From positions 496,001 through 560,000 of the forward strand of contig JBBELK010000010.1 of NCBI GenBank assembly GCA_037783545.1: a stretch of 64,000 nucleotides of DNA. Direction: 5' to 3'. Both the position numbers and the translations under genes were made by a program. How positions within the stretch are numbered: position 1 is the stretch's first letter; the number at the start of each line of letters is the position of its first letter. Below, in pieces: positions 11,126 through 21,390 of this stretch. The notes below the pieces were generated by a model that was given only the letters and a program-made list of their open reading frames with translations, did no database searches and was not told the DNA's origin. Source of the stretch: Henricia sp. BOLD:AAB3569. Its lineage: Eukaryota > Echinodermata > Asteroidea > Spinulosida > Echinasteridae.

Positions 11126-11437
11126 TTAGTCGCGGTGACTGAATAATTTGAATCTTTAAGTCTGGAATCTTTGGGTTCGTCAAGGGGGACTCTAGCTCTT
11201 TAAATGTGCTTTCATCCTAAACTTAAAATCTTAATACAATAACTTCTCATTATTTGTAGTGCTCTTAAAGTTATATTGTCCGTGGTTCTCAGTAAATTCG
11301 ATTCTAAAGCATTTACTTTAATTTAACAAAAGGAAATCATACTTTTAAAATGCTATTTTTTATATGGTAGTTTCTGTGTCTTGCCCTAGTCATGCCCTAG
11401 TCTGACTTACCGTGTTTGGCCGGTAATGCGCAGTGTA
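11126..11437. other. No gene seen
   Basis: Nothing recognisable. Confidence 0.4.
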
Positions 11438-11490
11438 CAGTGCACCCTCTGGACTAGTGGAGACAGGCCATTAGTCCATGGGTGCACTGT
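11438..11490. repeat. 53-bp hairpin
   Basis: ACAGTGCACCCTCTGGACTA (11438 onward) pairs with TTAGTCCATGGGTGCACTGT (11471-11490), leaving a short loop. It may be the core of a small MITE. Confidence 0.6.
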
Positions 11491-11822
11491 ATGTTTCCCA
11501 ATTCAGACGAACATGAGAAGTCGGACTTGGGCAAGTCGGCCTTGCAGTGAGTTGATTATTGGCAGACCACCAATAATTTGAAATATATATTGACAGTAAT
11601 TGTTAAATAACTAAACGTTCGTCATTGTTCTTCACTGATGTCTTATTTGAAAGCCAATGTTTCTAGAAAAAAATCAATTGAAGAAAACAATTTATTTTTC
11701 GGGGTGACACAGCCAAAATGCACGGACAATACATCTTTAAAGAAACCAAACCATATAATTTGAGGTTTATACCCAGAGAGCGCTATAGCTAACATGGCTA
11801 CATGTAATGGGGAAGCTTTAAA
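11491..11822. other. No gene seen
   Basis: AT-rich, no supported coding sequence. Confidence 0.4.
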
Positions 11823-11960
11823 TTAAAGGTACAGGCTCGTCAGCAATGCGCACCCGCCAAATGTGCCACGTAATACGCAGCTCCATAGCAAAGGCATGGA
11901 GCTGCGTGTTTCGAGCACGAATTTGGCGGGCGCGCATTGCTGACGAGCCTGTGCCTTTAA
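11823..11960. mobile_element. TTAA-flanked palindromic MITE, family 1
   Basis: A 138-base copy with TTAA at 11823-11826 and 11957-11960 and near-perfect self-complementarity through a centre built on ACGCAGCTCCATAGCAAAGG. It is the longest clean copy of the family and gives its consensus structure. Confidence 0.88.
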
Positions 11961-13042
11961 GCAGAGCTTTACATATCAGGGGAGCTTTATATCAGTGGGT
12001 GTTGTAACAAGAGTGTGCGTTACCTCATTTTTTGTGATTCCTTCCACAGTTGACTTGTGATTCTACTTGAACTGCGATGTTGGCCTGTCTTGCCGAAAGA
12101 CGAAACTGCATCAGTGCTGAGCCAGATACATATACATGTACTAGCAAACTACTGTATTCCATCAACAGACTCGTTGCAATCAACAAATAGACAAGAAACC
12201 GAGAAAAGTTGATCTCACCGTAGAGGCGGAAAATTGAAGGACTGTGGTTTCATGACATTCATCCAATAGCCCTATATGTTTGTGAATGCGCAATGACACT
12301 CGCCCACACCATGATGCCGGGTCTCCCCATCTGCCCTGCTCTACCTGCCCTGCTCAATCTGCTTTGTGCCACTTCCATTGTTGCTTTGCTACACGTACCT
12401 ATGACCATGGCACCCTCCCCTTGCAGAGATCATCGGCTGCTATAGAACAAGCAGCACAAACTTTTGCATACAATTTGGTGGCTCATACAGATGTTGGCCT
12501 GCCGTTAGTCCTGAACCGTCTTGTGGCTGTCTTTATGCTGTCATGATGCCACACATGAAAAAGTTGCACTACCACCTTGCAGTCCTGAGTAGGCGTAACA
12601 CGAGTTTGGCCACTTCATACTGGACATGTATAGTTGGTCGGCAACATTCCCAGTGAACTCAACATGCTGTAGGAGCTTATCCTTGACTGCGGTTAGATTT
12701 GTGTGTCTTAAGTGGTGTTCCCATTTGACTATTTTTGGTAAAACTTCCGTGGTTGTGCGGGAGAGTAACACAATTTAGTACAATGGGGATGCAAGGAGAA
12801 TTAGCGTCGCTGTAAAGTTACCCAACTACGTTATAAAACTCTCCGCTCAGTCGCGGCAGTTTTACATAGCCCTCGAAAAGTGGGACTTATTGGTTTGTGC
12901 AGGGGCGGAGCCAACATTATTTTATGACCTCACATTTGCCCCGTGGGTGGGGATTTTGTCACTAAAAATTTGCCCCTGGGGTGGAAAACTCTACTCAAAA
13001 AGTGACATTGTCCACCTCTTAGGTGGGGCACACAATTGATAG
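11961..13042. other. No convincing gene
   Basis: Frames at 12286-12546 (plus, 86 codons) and 12541-12771 (minus, 76 codons) are open but match no family I recognise and lack clear splice context. Confidence 0.4.
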
Positions 13043-13215
13043 GTGTATAAGGTCCGCTTGCTGGTGTACTGTAGCACAATGCCCTCTAATGACTATGGTT
13101 CACTCACAGTAAGGTACACTGGGCGGCATACACGTACCCAAACAAATTGCTCATGTTATAGTTCATGTATAGTAAGGCATAGACTAATCCAATTAACAAA
13201 AACTGCAGTGTATCT
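13043..13215 (+). repeat. Diverged units of the 54-bp minisatellite
   Basis: Degenerate versions of the downstream unit (GGTTCACTCACAGTAAGGTA, and ATAGTTCATGTATAGTAAGG further on) lie upstream of the MITE at 13314, so the ancestral array was longer. Confidence 0.55.
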
Positions 13216-13313
13216 CCAATTCATTTACGTGATGTCACAATAGACATACACCGCAGTAACAATGCAATAACCACAAGAGGGCGGGCTCACTAAATGTTGC
13301 TCGGATTACACTA

Positions 13314-13459
13314 CAGTGAAACTTGAATATAGTGGCCACTCTCGGGACCGTAAAAAAATGGCCACTATAAACAGGTGGCCTCTTTATAAAGGTTTCTTAA
13401 GCATTATACAAATATCGTTTGGGACCAAAGTAAGGTGGCCTTAGTAGCAGGTTTCACTG
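13314..13459. mobile_element. TA-flanked mariner-type MITE (CAGTGAAAC ends)
   Basis: It starts CAGTGAAACTTG (13314) after TA (13312-13313) and ends CAGGTTTCACTG (13459) before TA (13460-13461). Ends are 12-base inverted repeats with one mismatch. Internally, AATATAGTGGCCACT and TGGCCACTATAAACAGGTGG are also related. It sits at the start of the regular 54-bp array. A second left half of the family is at 63692. Confidence 0.8.
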
Positions 13460-13461
13460 TA

Positions 13462-14135
13462 TATAGTTCATGTACAGTAAGGTACGCCGGGTGGCGTACC
13501 CTAGGAAATTGCCAATATACATGTAGTTCATGTACAGTAAGGTACGCCGGGTGGCGTACCCTAAGAAATTGCACATATAGTTCATGTACAGTAAGGTACG
13601 CCGGGTGGCGTACCCTGAGAAATTTTCCATATGATTCATGTACAGTAAGGTACGCCGGGCGGCGTACCCTAATAAATTGCACATATAGTTCATGTGCAGT
13701 AAGGTACGCCGGGTGGCGTACCCTAAGAAATTGTCCATATAGTTCATGTATAGTAAGGTACGCCAGGTGGCGTACCCTAAGAAATTGCCCATATAGTTCA
13801 TGTACAGTAAGGTACGCCGGGTGGCGTACCCTAAGAAATTGCACATATAGTTCATGTACAGTAAGGTACGCCGGGTGGTGTACCCTAAGAAATTGCACAT
13901 ATAGTTCATGTACATTACGCCGGGTGGCGTACCCTAAGAAATTGCACATGTAGTTCATGTACAGTAAGGTACGCCGGGTGGCGTACCCTAAGAAATTGTC
14001 CATATAGTTCATGTACAGTAAGGTACGCCAGGCGGCGTACCCTAACAGTCTCTCCCCATATATGTGGTCCATGAACAGTAAGGTACGCCTGTCGGTGTAC
14101 CATAATAGTCTGCCCTCTATGGTTCATGTAGAGAG
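13462..14135 (+). repeat. 54-bp minisatellite with palindromic core
   Basis: About 12 units. The anchor GTTCATGTAC starts at 13466, 13526, 13580, 13634, 13688, 13742, 13796, 13850, 13904, 13953 and 14007, with diverged units at 14067 and 14122. The modal spacing is 54. Every unit contains GGTACGCCGGGTGGCGTACC, an 8-base stem with a 4-base loop. A 54-base unit keeps frames open on both strands (222, 172 and 153 codons), which I do not regard as genes. Confidence 0.95.
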
Positions 14136-15459
14136 CGTATCACAACTTCCCGCTCTGCGTTGTGCTTATTAAAAACTGCTTTCGGCATTATAAACAATGC
14201 TCACTACAGTATTGGTCTGTATTTTGTTGTTGTAAAGGCTTTGTCATGTCACTGTTATTTATTTTTCCTGCTAAATCCACTTATTTCAAAGAAGTTGTTA
14301 AAAATTACGTTGGAATTGTCGAATATAGAAAACAAACGGCCTTAAACACAATAGTTAGTATTTTTTAGTTTAAAAACGGTATGGTTTATTGCCTGTGCCA
14401 CTTTTGGGTACATATGTGTTACTTATTCAGTTTGGTTTCCATAGTATAACGGATTGTTTAATTTTGGCAGACAACATTTCTAATATATTACTACTTGTTA
14501 TTTTATTTGTGTAATTTATAATTTAAAAGAAGAAATAAAGATGCTCAGTTGACTAATTATGTTTTGAACGCTTCTAAATTTGTTTGTCATCTGGTGTGTT
14601 TCACGTGTATTTACGATAATATGCTGTCAGAACCTTAAGTTTCCCTCAATTTACCTGCAACTTTAAAAAATGCTGTCAAAAAATGTAGTTGGCCTCTTAA
14701 AAAGACGTATTTCATTGAAATTAATAGTAAAAAATGAAATAATCTAATTTCCAATAATACCAAAATATATCCAATGCTGTTACATGTTAAAGAAACATTA
14801 ATGTACAAAACCAAGCAATTTACAGCATATACCCAGCACGATATTTAGCAAATGCCCCTATACCTTAACACATTCTTCCCTTATGTTAACGCACCAACCC
14901 CGCCCCCGCCCCTCCTCTCCTAAAAACTGAAAGGATCCTGTGGAATTCCTCAGGTGTTTAAGACATAACGAGGGCTCAATGGTAGTGGGGTACGCTCTGC
15001 CACATATCGTGCTGCATATGGTACATAGTGGTATAAGCACTTTATCAAAACATCAACAAAATACATGTACTACTGTACAAATACATGTACAGGCAAAACC
15101 TTCTTTGGACTAGTTGATAAATCTTAAAGGCAAGAAACTCTTGATTACATAAAATATATCTTTGGCAAACATTTACACAATACGTCAATACATAAGTGTT
15201 GAAATCAGGGAAGTTTTAACCTATTATTACCATGGGCAATGATCACATAAACAAATGTTATCTCACACAGGGGGGCAGCGTAAAAAAAATTCCTGATCTA
15301 GGGTGGGGGAGGGGGAGGGGGGAGGGGGCGCGCGATGGATTGTGTCGTTACAATATATTAGTAAATGGACCTGAAACATAATGACATCATGGTTTGTTTA
15401 CATGCGTGCAAAAAAAGTGTATCTAAAAGGTCATGTAGTCGTACCACACATGCACACGT
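14136..15459. other. No gene seen; G-rich tract
   Basis: No supported coding sequence. At 15301-15332 the plus strand has six runs of four or more G (GGTGGGGGAGGGGGAGGGGG and beyond), a good G-quadruplex candidate. Confidence 0.5.
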
Positions 15460-16748
15460 TCAATCTCTCTTTTCTAGATTGTTGAAAAGTGCCATCAACA
15501 TGGACTGAGTTTGCTGGGTTTGTTGCTGCATGAGTTGTTGTTGTAGAAGTTGCTGTTGCATGAGTTGTTGTTGCTGTTGCATGTGCTGTTGAAACTGCTG
15601 CTGTTGATTAAGACTTCTTCTTTCCTTTTCCTCTATTCATCTCCTCCCTTCGCATTGCCTGGTCAAGCTCCATCTTCTTCTGGATAAGTCCCAGGGTCTC
15701 ACTCCCAGTGTTCCTGCTCTTTCTCAGTGTGGTGCTGCTACTTTCATCTTCATGTCTGAAAACAAAAAGAGTACACAAAACAAGACAAAAATTAGTTCCC
15801 TGATAAAAAGGGAAATGTGTTTAGGAAATTATAGCTGTATTATAAACACACCAAATGTCAATTTATCTAGGTTTCTAAATAGGTGCCATGACGCAAAATT
15901 TAAGTTAAAACTATTTAATACTGACAGTACACAATTAGATACTTATTTCAATGTTGAAACGTTTAACCGAAAACATAAAAAAGATAAGAGAGGAAAATTG
16001 TAATCAGCAAAATTTTAAATGACGCCCGAACGGTTAAACGGTTAACCGGTACATGAAAACATTACAAAATCTTTACTGAATTAAACGAAAATTTACACCG
16101 CTAGTTGAAATACATGAAAAATGCTGACGACAACAACGAAATAGTAACATTAATAATAATAAAAAGACAAAAACCAAATAATTTGATCAAACAGTTCAAG
16201 ACTGGAGAAGATAAGTATAGTTGAGTACTTGAGTTATAAACTCTGTAAAAGTATAAGTTCTGATATTCCCTAACGAGTAGACAATTGGCAAAGTTTTGTA
16301 TTTTGACGTCTTAAATGTCTTTTAATATTTTAATGAGTACATTCACCTCTTCCGAGTTTCTCCATAGGTTTCACATACTCGCTTCCTCTGCACCATCTGA
16401 CTTCTTCTTCTCCTCGTCCCCTTTCTCTTTTGGTGCGTTCTCAATGTCCTCCTCCTCCTGGACGAAATCCTCGACGCTCTCTCTTATCTTTTTATCTTCG
16501 TCTGTCCTCTACCGCGATCCCGCTTGCTGCCTTCTCCATCCTATTCCTCCCCTTTACCCTCTCCATTAAATTAGTCACTCTGTCCCGCACACTGCACGCT
16601 TGTCAACTTTAAAACTGCATGCCTTCATAGCGTCTGCAACCTCCTGCCAAGCTCTATCTATTCACGTGTCCCCTGCCTATACTGGAAGGGTATGGCCAAC
16701 ATGACCTCCCCTATCAGGATGAGGTCCTTCTGGTTGTCCCATATCATG
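15460..16748 (-). pseudogene. Myb/SANT-like transposon-associated protein, decayed
   Basis: Two exons on the minus strand. Exon A (16748-16379) follows a CTTTTAG acceptor and ends at a GCGA/GTATGT donor. Exon B (15755-15460) follows a TTTTCAG acceptor. Exon A starts MIWDNQKDLILIGEVMLAIP, the SANT-like opening of a family common in marine invertebrate genomes and often linked to PIF/Harbinger-type elements. It continues in other frames with WQEVADAMKACSFKVDKRAV and VRDRVTNLMERVKGRNRMEK, so at least two frameshifts and a TAG interrupt it. Exon B encodes SETLGLIQKKMELDQAMRRE, then after a frameshift a Gln-rich tail (NQQQQFQQHMQQQQQLMQQQ) ending in LMALFNNLEKRD. Family naming is from memory of such proteins; the decay is seen directly. 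Confidence 0.7.
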
Positions 16749-17009
16749 CTAAAAGACAAAGACAAAACGATAAATTAAATTATGATAATAACTAATATTT
16801 ATAACAAGAACACAACACAATGTTGCCCGGGCACCCTTTATACAAGATTTTGTCTGTGAGCAAAATAACCCTCTAAGCAAATTTTTAGCATGACTTCCTC
16901 AAAAATCATCCCCCTATAAACAAGTTTTTTGTCATTTTCATGAACATTGACATTTCTTACACCCTTACAGGAGTGTGACCAATTTGTTTTATTTTTTTTT
17001 ATTTTTCGT
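16749..17009. other. No gene seen
   Basis: AT-rich spacer between the Myb/SANT-like pseudogene and the LINE. Confidence 0.4.
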
Positions 17010-17049
17010 TTTAAGCTAATAATAAAATACTGTCTATCCATGAGAAGAA

Positions 17050-18720
17050 AACATGGAAATTGCATTCCCCACTGGTATTGACGTGGAAGCAAAACTTTTG
17101 CTTTTCAACTTCTCGTCTGATGTCAGCTGGGACGATACCTGCTAGGATAGGGAGTTGGTTTACTGGAGTGGCACGAAGGCACCCCGAGATGGTCCGCAGG
17201 GCGCTATTGAGGACTACATCTAGCTTATTGACGTGGGGGCTTCGGCACCAGACCGGAGCGCAGTATTCAGCTGCGGAAAACACCAAAGTCTGTGTGGAGA
17301 TACGCAGCGTCTTCGTTGCAGCTCCCCAGGTGGTACCAGCGAGGCGACGTATCAAGGCGACTCGGGCAGTTGTCTTTGCCTTGAGGTTATCCAGATGTTG
17401 TTTGAAAGTCAGCGTTCTGTCCAACTTTACACCAAGATACGTGGGCGTGGACTGGTACCGCAGGCGGGCTTGGTCTGCCATGACGTTCATCTCACGCGCT
17501 GCTTCTTTGTTGTAAAGGTGAAACATCGATGACATCGTCTTACCCAGGCTAAGCTTAAGGCGCCAGTTCGTCAAATACGATGACAGGATCTTCATGTCTT
17601 CGGTAAGGCCCTCCTCTGCTGCTTCCCATGATGGCTTATTGAGTAGGATCGCCAGGTCATCCGCGTAACCATACTTCCTCGACTGGGTTGCCGGCAGGTC
17701 TTATATGTAGATGTTGAACAACATAGGAGCCAGCACGGAGCCCTGTGGAACGCCGTTCTTGAGCTTCCTTACCCTGCTTCGTTGGCTGTTGCTGGTATGA
17801 AGCCGAAAGCTACGGTTACTCAGCATCTCCATTATGAAGCTCACCATGTGCTTATCTGGGATGGTCTCCAGGAGCTTCATATGGAGTCCGCGCAGCCAGA
17901 CAGTGTCGTACGCAGCAGTAAGATCCAGGAAAACGGCGCCAGCCTTCTCCCCAGCTTGGAAATTGTCCTCTATGTCTTGGCACAGAAGGGTTACCTGGTC
18001 CGCTGTTGACCTACCTCTCCGGAAGCCTGCTTGTTCTTTGGGCAGATGGGGGTCTATTACTGGTTCAAGACGCACATACAGGAGACGTTCCAGGATCTTA
18101 TATGGGACACAGAGCAATGAGATAGGTCGGTATCCCTTCGGATCGTCACTGGGCTTATTTGGCTTCGGAAGAGCAATCACCTTGGCGCGGCGCCAGATCT
18201 TTGGCAACTTTGAGCATCGAGAGCATACGGACAGGAATGAGGACAGCCAGTCGGTTGCCCTCCTTCCTTGGTGTTTGATGTACTCTGGGTGGATACAATC
18301 AGATCCTGGTGCCTTGCAGGTCTTTAGCCGTTGGATGGCCAGCTCAAGTTCTTGTGCCGTGAAGTCGCCTGAGAGGTTGGAATCACACCCCTGCACATGG
18401 CTCAGCTCCTTAACTCTCGCCGATGTGGCTCTAGTAAAGTTCTTGTCCGCATTGGAGAAGCGACCGTTGCTCAGAAACTGAGACGCGATGGAGTTTGCAG
18501 TAATTGGGCATTGTGTTGGGGTTGTTGACCTACCCGTCAGCTTGTTGATGGTTTGCCATGCCCGACGGCTGGAATGTGTAAAGTCGATCGATTCCACGGT
18601 CTCCGTCCATCTCTGCCTGCGTTTCTCGTTAAGCCTACCGAAAAGATCATTGGCTGCGTTATCTCTGTATTTGTTGGTTGTCGCTTCCTCATGGGCGCAA
18701 AGTAGATCTTCACATTTTTT
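17050..18720 (-). pseudogene. LINE reverse transcriptase, one in-frame stop
   Basis: RNA-directed DNA polymerase. Motifs in order: APGSDCIHPEYIK, WRRAKVIALPKPNK, GYRPISLLCVPYKILERLLY, EQAGFRRGRSTADQ, VFLDLTAAYDTVW (first catalytic Asp), GVPQGSVLAPMLFNIYI, then a TAA at 17701-17703, and in the same frame DLPATQSRKYGYADDLAILL (YADD box). It continues through TNWRLKLSLGKT and TYLGVKLDRTLTFKQHLDNL to EYCAPVW and REVEKQKFCFHV. Apart from the TAA the frame is open. Probably an inactive copy. Confidence 0.87.
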
Positions 18721-19309
18721 TATCCCAGCAGGGGACGAAGGCCTTGCGCACTCCACGAGGGATGTTCTTTTTGGCGGCAGTGAGTAATACCTTGCAGTAG
18801 GAGTCATAGGCGCTGTCGAGATTATCTGGGTGCGGAGGCGGGAGACCAGCTGCTGCGTTGTTCACGTGTTCCGTGAAACCTACCCAATTTGCCCTCCGAA
18901 GGTTCCATCTTTTGACATCTTTCCCTTCCACAGACTGAAACAACGATGCGATGGTTATCAGTGACGGTCGGTGGTGTGACCTGGGAAACCTATCCAGGAT
19001 ACGTCTTGTCGGAAGCGGCTCGTTGACGCGGCATTTTGCGAAGGCCATGTCCGGGTTGGTGGAGCTATCCCAGCGTGCCGAGTAAAAGGTGCATGGCTCC
19101 TTTGGGTCAAATAGAAGCGTTACATCTACGGCAGAGGCCCATTCTACCAGGAAGTCAGCATCAGCGTTGGAACTGCTATAGGCCCAGTCTGTGTGATGGC
19201 AATTAAAGTCACCAGCATACACTGCGGGGGCAGGGACATCTGGCAGCGATGTTTGGACCAGCTTACTCGGCGGGGGCTTATAGATATTAACAATGATGAT
19301 GTCTTGCAC
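18710..19309 (-). pseudogene. LINE endonuclease domain (APE-like), partial
   Basis: Apurinic-type endonuclease portion that nicks target DNA for target-primed reverse transcription. Visible motifs are IIIVNIYKPP, VYAGDFNCHHTDW and STNPDMAF, then RSHHRPSLITI at the position of the usual SDH motif, with His in place of Asp. The frame runs into VRKAFVPCWDKK and then breaks at a run of seven A (minus strand; T7 at 18714-18720 on plus), where the reverse transcriptase frame takes over (KKCEDLLCAHEE). Removing one A would join them. Confidence 0.82.
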
Positions 19310-19583
19310 TCTGGTGCTAACCCATTCTATCTCTGTACCCTCAGCGGACTGTACTTCCTTAAGCTACCTGGGTACACGCTGGCCGGTCACACCGCCGACA
19401 AACATCACGGCATAGATACCTTCATCCGAAAAACTGACCGGTGGGAAGCACTCCGTGCATAATTCGAAAGTTCAAAGAAACCTGATAATTTGGGAAATTC
19501 TTGCACAGAGCGCGTTGCCATACAGTAGAGGATGTTGAGACAGAGACTGATGGGGGTACAGCCAGAAGCAGAGGCTGATTCAA

Positions 19584-19997
19584 TTATGGGAAAACAATTG
19601 CTGTTGGCTTTTGTTTCCGAAGGCATCTCATCTTTTCTTCCACCAACACGACAGGTTTGCGTCTTGAGTAAGTTGACACCTTTTTCATCAGTAATTTCAA
19701 CAGCCATGTCTTGGCTTCACTCTGGGATGTGCTTTGTTTTTGATCCGAGTCGGAAGCTTTCCTCGCTTTTGCTGCGGTTTCCTTAGGGTCTTTGTCCCAG
19801 ACATCGCCAAGACAACCAGTATGGGTTCTCATGTGTCTCTTCAAGGTGTTACTATCTGCGGATGTCTTATCACAGTTACAGCAAGCATAGACCCGCTCAA
19901 CACGATGGGTTCTCGTGTGTGTCTTCAAGGTATGTGTGAATCTCTCACCATGGTAGCTGCATGCATACGGCCTCTCGCCAGTATACAAATACAACAT
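19584..19997 (-). pseudogene. C2H2 zinc-finger gene fragment
   Basis: Putative DNA-binding protein remnant. TGERPYACSYHGERFTHTLK is a finger with the second Cys replaced by His. The next finger is intact: YACCNCDKTSADSNTLKRHM then RTHTG. A charged tail follows (CLGDVWDKDPKETAAKARKA, then TWLLKLLMKKVSTYSRRKPV). Upstream finger coding stops abruptly at about 19983 where an inverted-repeat element begins. Another finger-like piece on the same strand lies at 20575-20630. The tail is duplicated at 21139-21390. Confidence 0.7.
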
Positions 19998-20152
19998 GGT
20001 TTGATGGGAGATAGTGAAAACTAACGACCCTGAGGTGTTGGATGATTGGCACTATCTCCCGAGGCGTAAGCCGAGGGAGATAGTGCCAATCATCCAACAC
20101 CGAGGGTTCGTTAGTTTTCACTATTTTCCATGAAAACCATGTTGTATTTGTT
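19983..20152. mobile_element. Palindromic element inserted in the finger gene
   Basis: ATACAAATACAACATGGTTT at the left pairs with AAACCATGTTGTATTTGTTT-like sequence at the right. Inner arms GATAGTGAAAACTAACGACC and TTGGATGATTGGCACTATCT match their complements up to a 15-base centre near 20057-20071. It separates the finger coding from its apparent upstream part. Confidence 0.75.
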
Positions 20153-20204
20153 TTACTATACCTCATAAATACTATCAAAATATCAGGTAGCCACGGTATT
20201 TTAT

Positions 20205-20435
20205 GACTTGGTGCGAACTTCGGCATAGATTATAGAAGCGGCGTAGAAAGTCGTTTAATTCTTGTTCTTCCAACTGTTCTTCATTTATGGTCATTCCCCT
20301 GTATTCTCCGTATGTTGCAAGTATGCAAACTGCATTTTCGACTGCTCGTTTTGTTTCTTTAGCGTCTTTTTTGTCCAAAATTTCGTCAAGTTCTTCCTCT
20401 GTTAATATCGCAAAGCGAGCACCACCGGACGCCAT
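20205..20435 (-). pseudogene. N-terminus of Crypton-type recombinase-like protein
   Basis: Starts MASGGARFAILTEEELDEIL, then DKKDAKETKRAVENAVCILA and EEQLEEQELNDFLRRFYNLC. This resembles the N-terminal SAM-like region of Crypton-derived tyrosine-recombinase proteins (the KCTD1/QRICH1/ZMYM group of animals), where RFA.LTEEEL, KDSKNTK and LDD.L..FY recur. Similarity stops after FYNLCRS and no recombinase domain follows. It lies within the interval that splits the finger gene. Family call is from memory and moderate. Confidence 0.5.
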
Positions 20436-20574
20436 TTTGATTTATGCTGTAATAGACTGGTACAGTGACTCTTTCACTAATCTCTACTGCACAAACGAGA
20501 AGCGCATGCGTCGTCGGTAAAAATATCAGTGTACTGGGACAAATCTAGGCCGTGTGATAGTACCCGTGTGTTAG

Positions 20575-20632
20575 TGTATTATCACAGTGGCTGCAAGCAT
20601 TCTCACCAGAATGGGTACTCATTTTCAACACC
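20575..20632 (-). pseudogene. C2H2 finger scrap
   Basis: The minus strand reads KMSTHSGENACSHCDNTLT, which looks like a linker plus the start of a C2H2 finger. It is probably the displaced upstream part of the gene at 19584-19997. Confidence 0.45.
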
Positions 20633-20667
20633 GTTTTTGAAGCCAAAATGTTTGTCCAGTACTTTAT

Positions 20668-20964
20668 AAGGTACGTGGTAGGAAAAAGACCACAGTTGTA
20701 CATTATGATTTACTTAAGAAGTGTGAAGACCGTGAGGTCCCGATTTGGCCTAGACGAATGCGTAATAAGCTGTTAGGATATGACGGTACGGAGGGTAGTA
20801 TAGAAGTGCATGAAGGTTACGGATTGGGTGATCTATTTGAAGAGGCATCCAATGGGAGTAATGAGATTATTCAAGTAAGCAGTGAAGGTGTTCAACCTTT
20901 CAAGATTACCACAAGGAGTGGTAGGGAAGTTAAAGTTCCTGCTCGATACCATGACGGTATTTAA
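20668..20964 (+). pseudogene. Ty3/gypsy polyprotein C-terminal tail
   Basis: The frame reads KVRGRKKTTVVHYDLLKKCE, a typical post-integrase tail of Ty3/gypsy retrotransposons, followed by DREVPIWPRRMRNKLLGYDG and ending TTRSGREVKVPARYHDGI with a TAA at about 20962-20964. The upstream polymerase and integrase are absent and no LTR could be delimited downstream. Confidence 0.65.
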
Positions 20965-21100
20965 AGGGAAATTAAACTTCCTGTTCATTACTAGGACGGT
21001 TTTTAACTTATCATTACCTGTATTTGTATTTCTTTAGTTTTTCATATTTTGTAATTCGCCAAGTTGGAAGATGGAAGAAGCGGATTTTGTTCCAGATTAC

Positions 21101-21210
21101 AAACCTGTCGTGTTGGTGGAAGAAAAGATGAGATGCCTTCAGAAACAAAAGCCAACGGCAATTGTTTTCCGAAGGCATCTCATCTTTTCTTCCACCAACA
21201 CGACAGGTTT
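21101..21210. repeat. Palindrome, 41-base arms
   Basis: AAACCTGTCGTGTTGGTGGA with the following AGAAAAGATGAGATGCCTTC (21101-21141) is exactly mirrored at 21170-21210. The arm sequence is part of the finger-gene tail, so it is an inverted duplication of that gene's 3' coding. Confidence 0.85.
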
Positions 21211-21390
21211 GCGTCCTGAATAAGTTGACACCTTTTTCATCGGTAATTTCAACAGCCATGTCTTGGCTTCACTCTGCGATGTGCTTTGTTTTTGATCCGA
21301 GTCGGAAGCTTTCCTCGCTTTTGCTGCGGTTTCCTTAGGGTCTTTGTCCCAGACATCGCCAAGACATCCAGTATGGGTTCTCATATAGTA
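21139..21390 (-). pseudogene. Second copy of the C2H2 finger-gene tail
   Basis: RTHTGCLGDVWDKDPKETAA and the residues after it, to EEKMRCLR, match the copy at 19584-19830 with a few changes (KLPMKKVSTYSGRK against KLLMKKVSTYSRRK). The finger part is replaced by unrelated sequence. A partial segmental duplication about 1.55 kb away. Confidence 0.7.

Larger units (their letters stand above)
17010..19400 (-). mobile_element. Damaged non-LTR retrotransposon (Jockey/I-like LINE)
   Basis: A minus-strand LINE fragment of about 2.4 kb whose order is endonuclease (19309-18710), linker, reverse transcriptase (18720-17640) and C-terminal domain (17640-17050). It is 5'-truncated: the first endonuclease motif is missing and stops appear just upstream of 19310. 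No poly(A) or target duplication was identified. Clade is uncertain; the layout and motifs fit the Jockey/I group. Confidence 0.85.

Noticed and set aside
12286..12771. Two adjacent open frames as a gene
   Set aside because: Opposite strands, no domain, no splice or start context; likely chance.
13404..14127. Frames of 153-222 codons on both strands
   Set aside because: Products of a 54-bp repeat without stops in several frames on both strands; no independent sign of coding.
13462..14135. CRISPR-like array
   Set aside because: Eukaryotic context; contiguous tandem units with no variable spacers and no associated genes.
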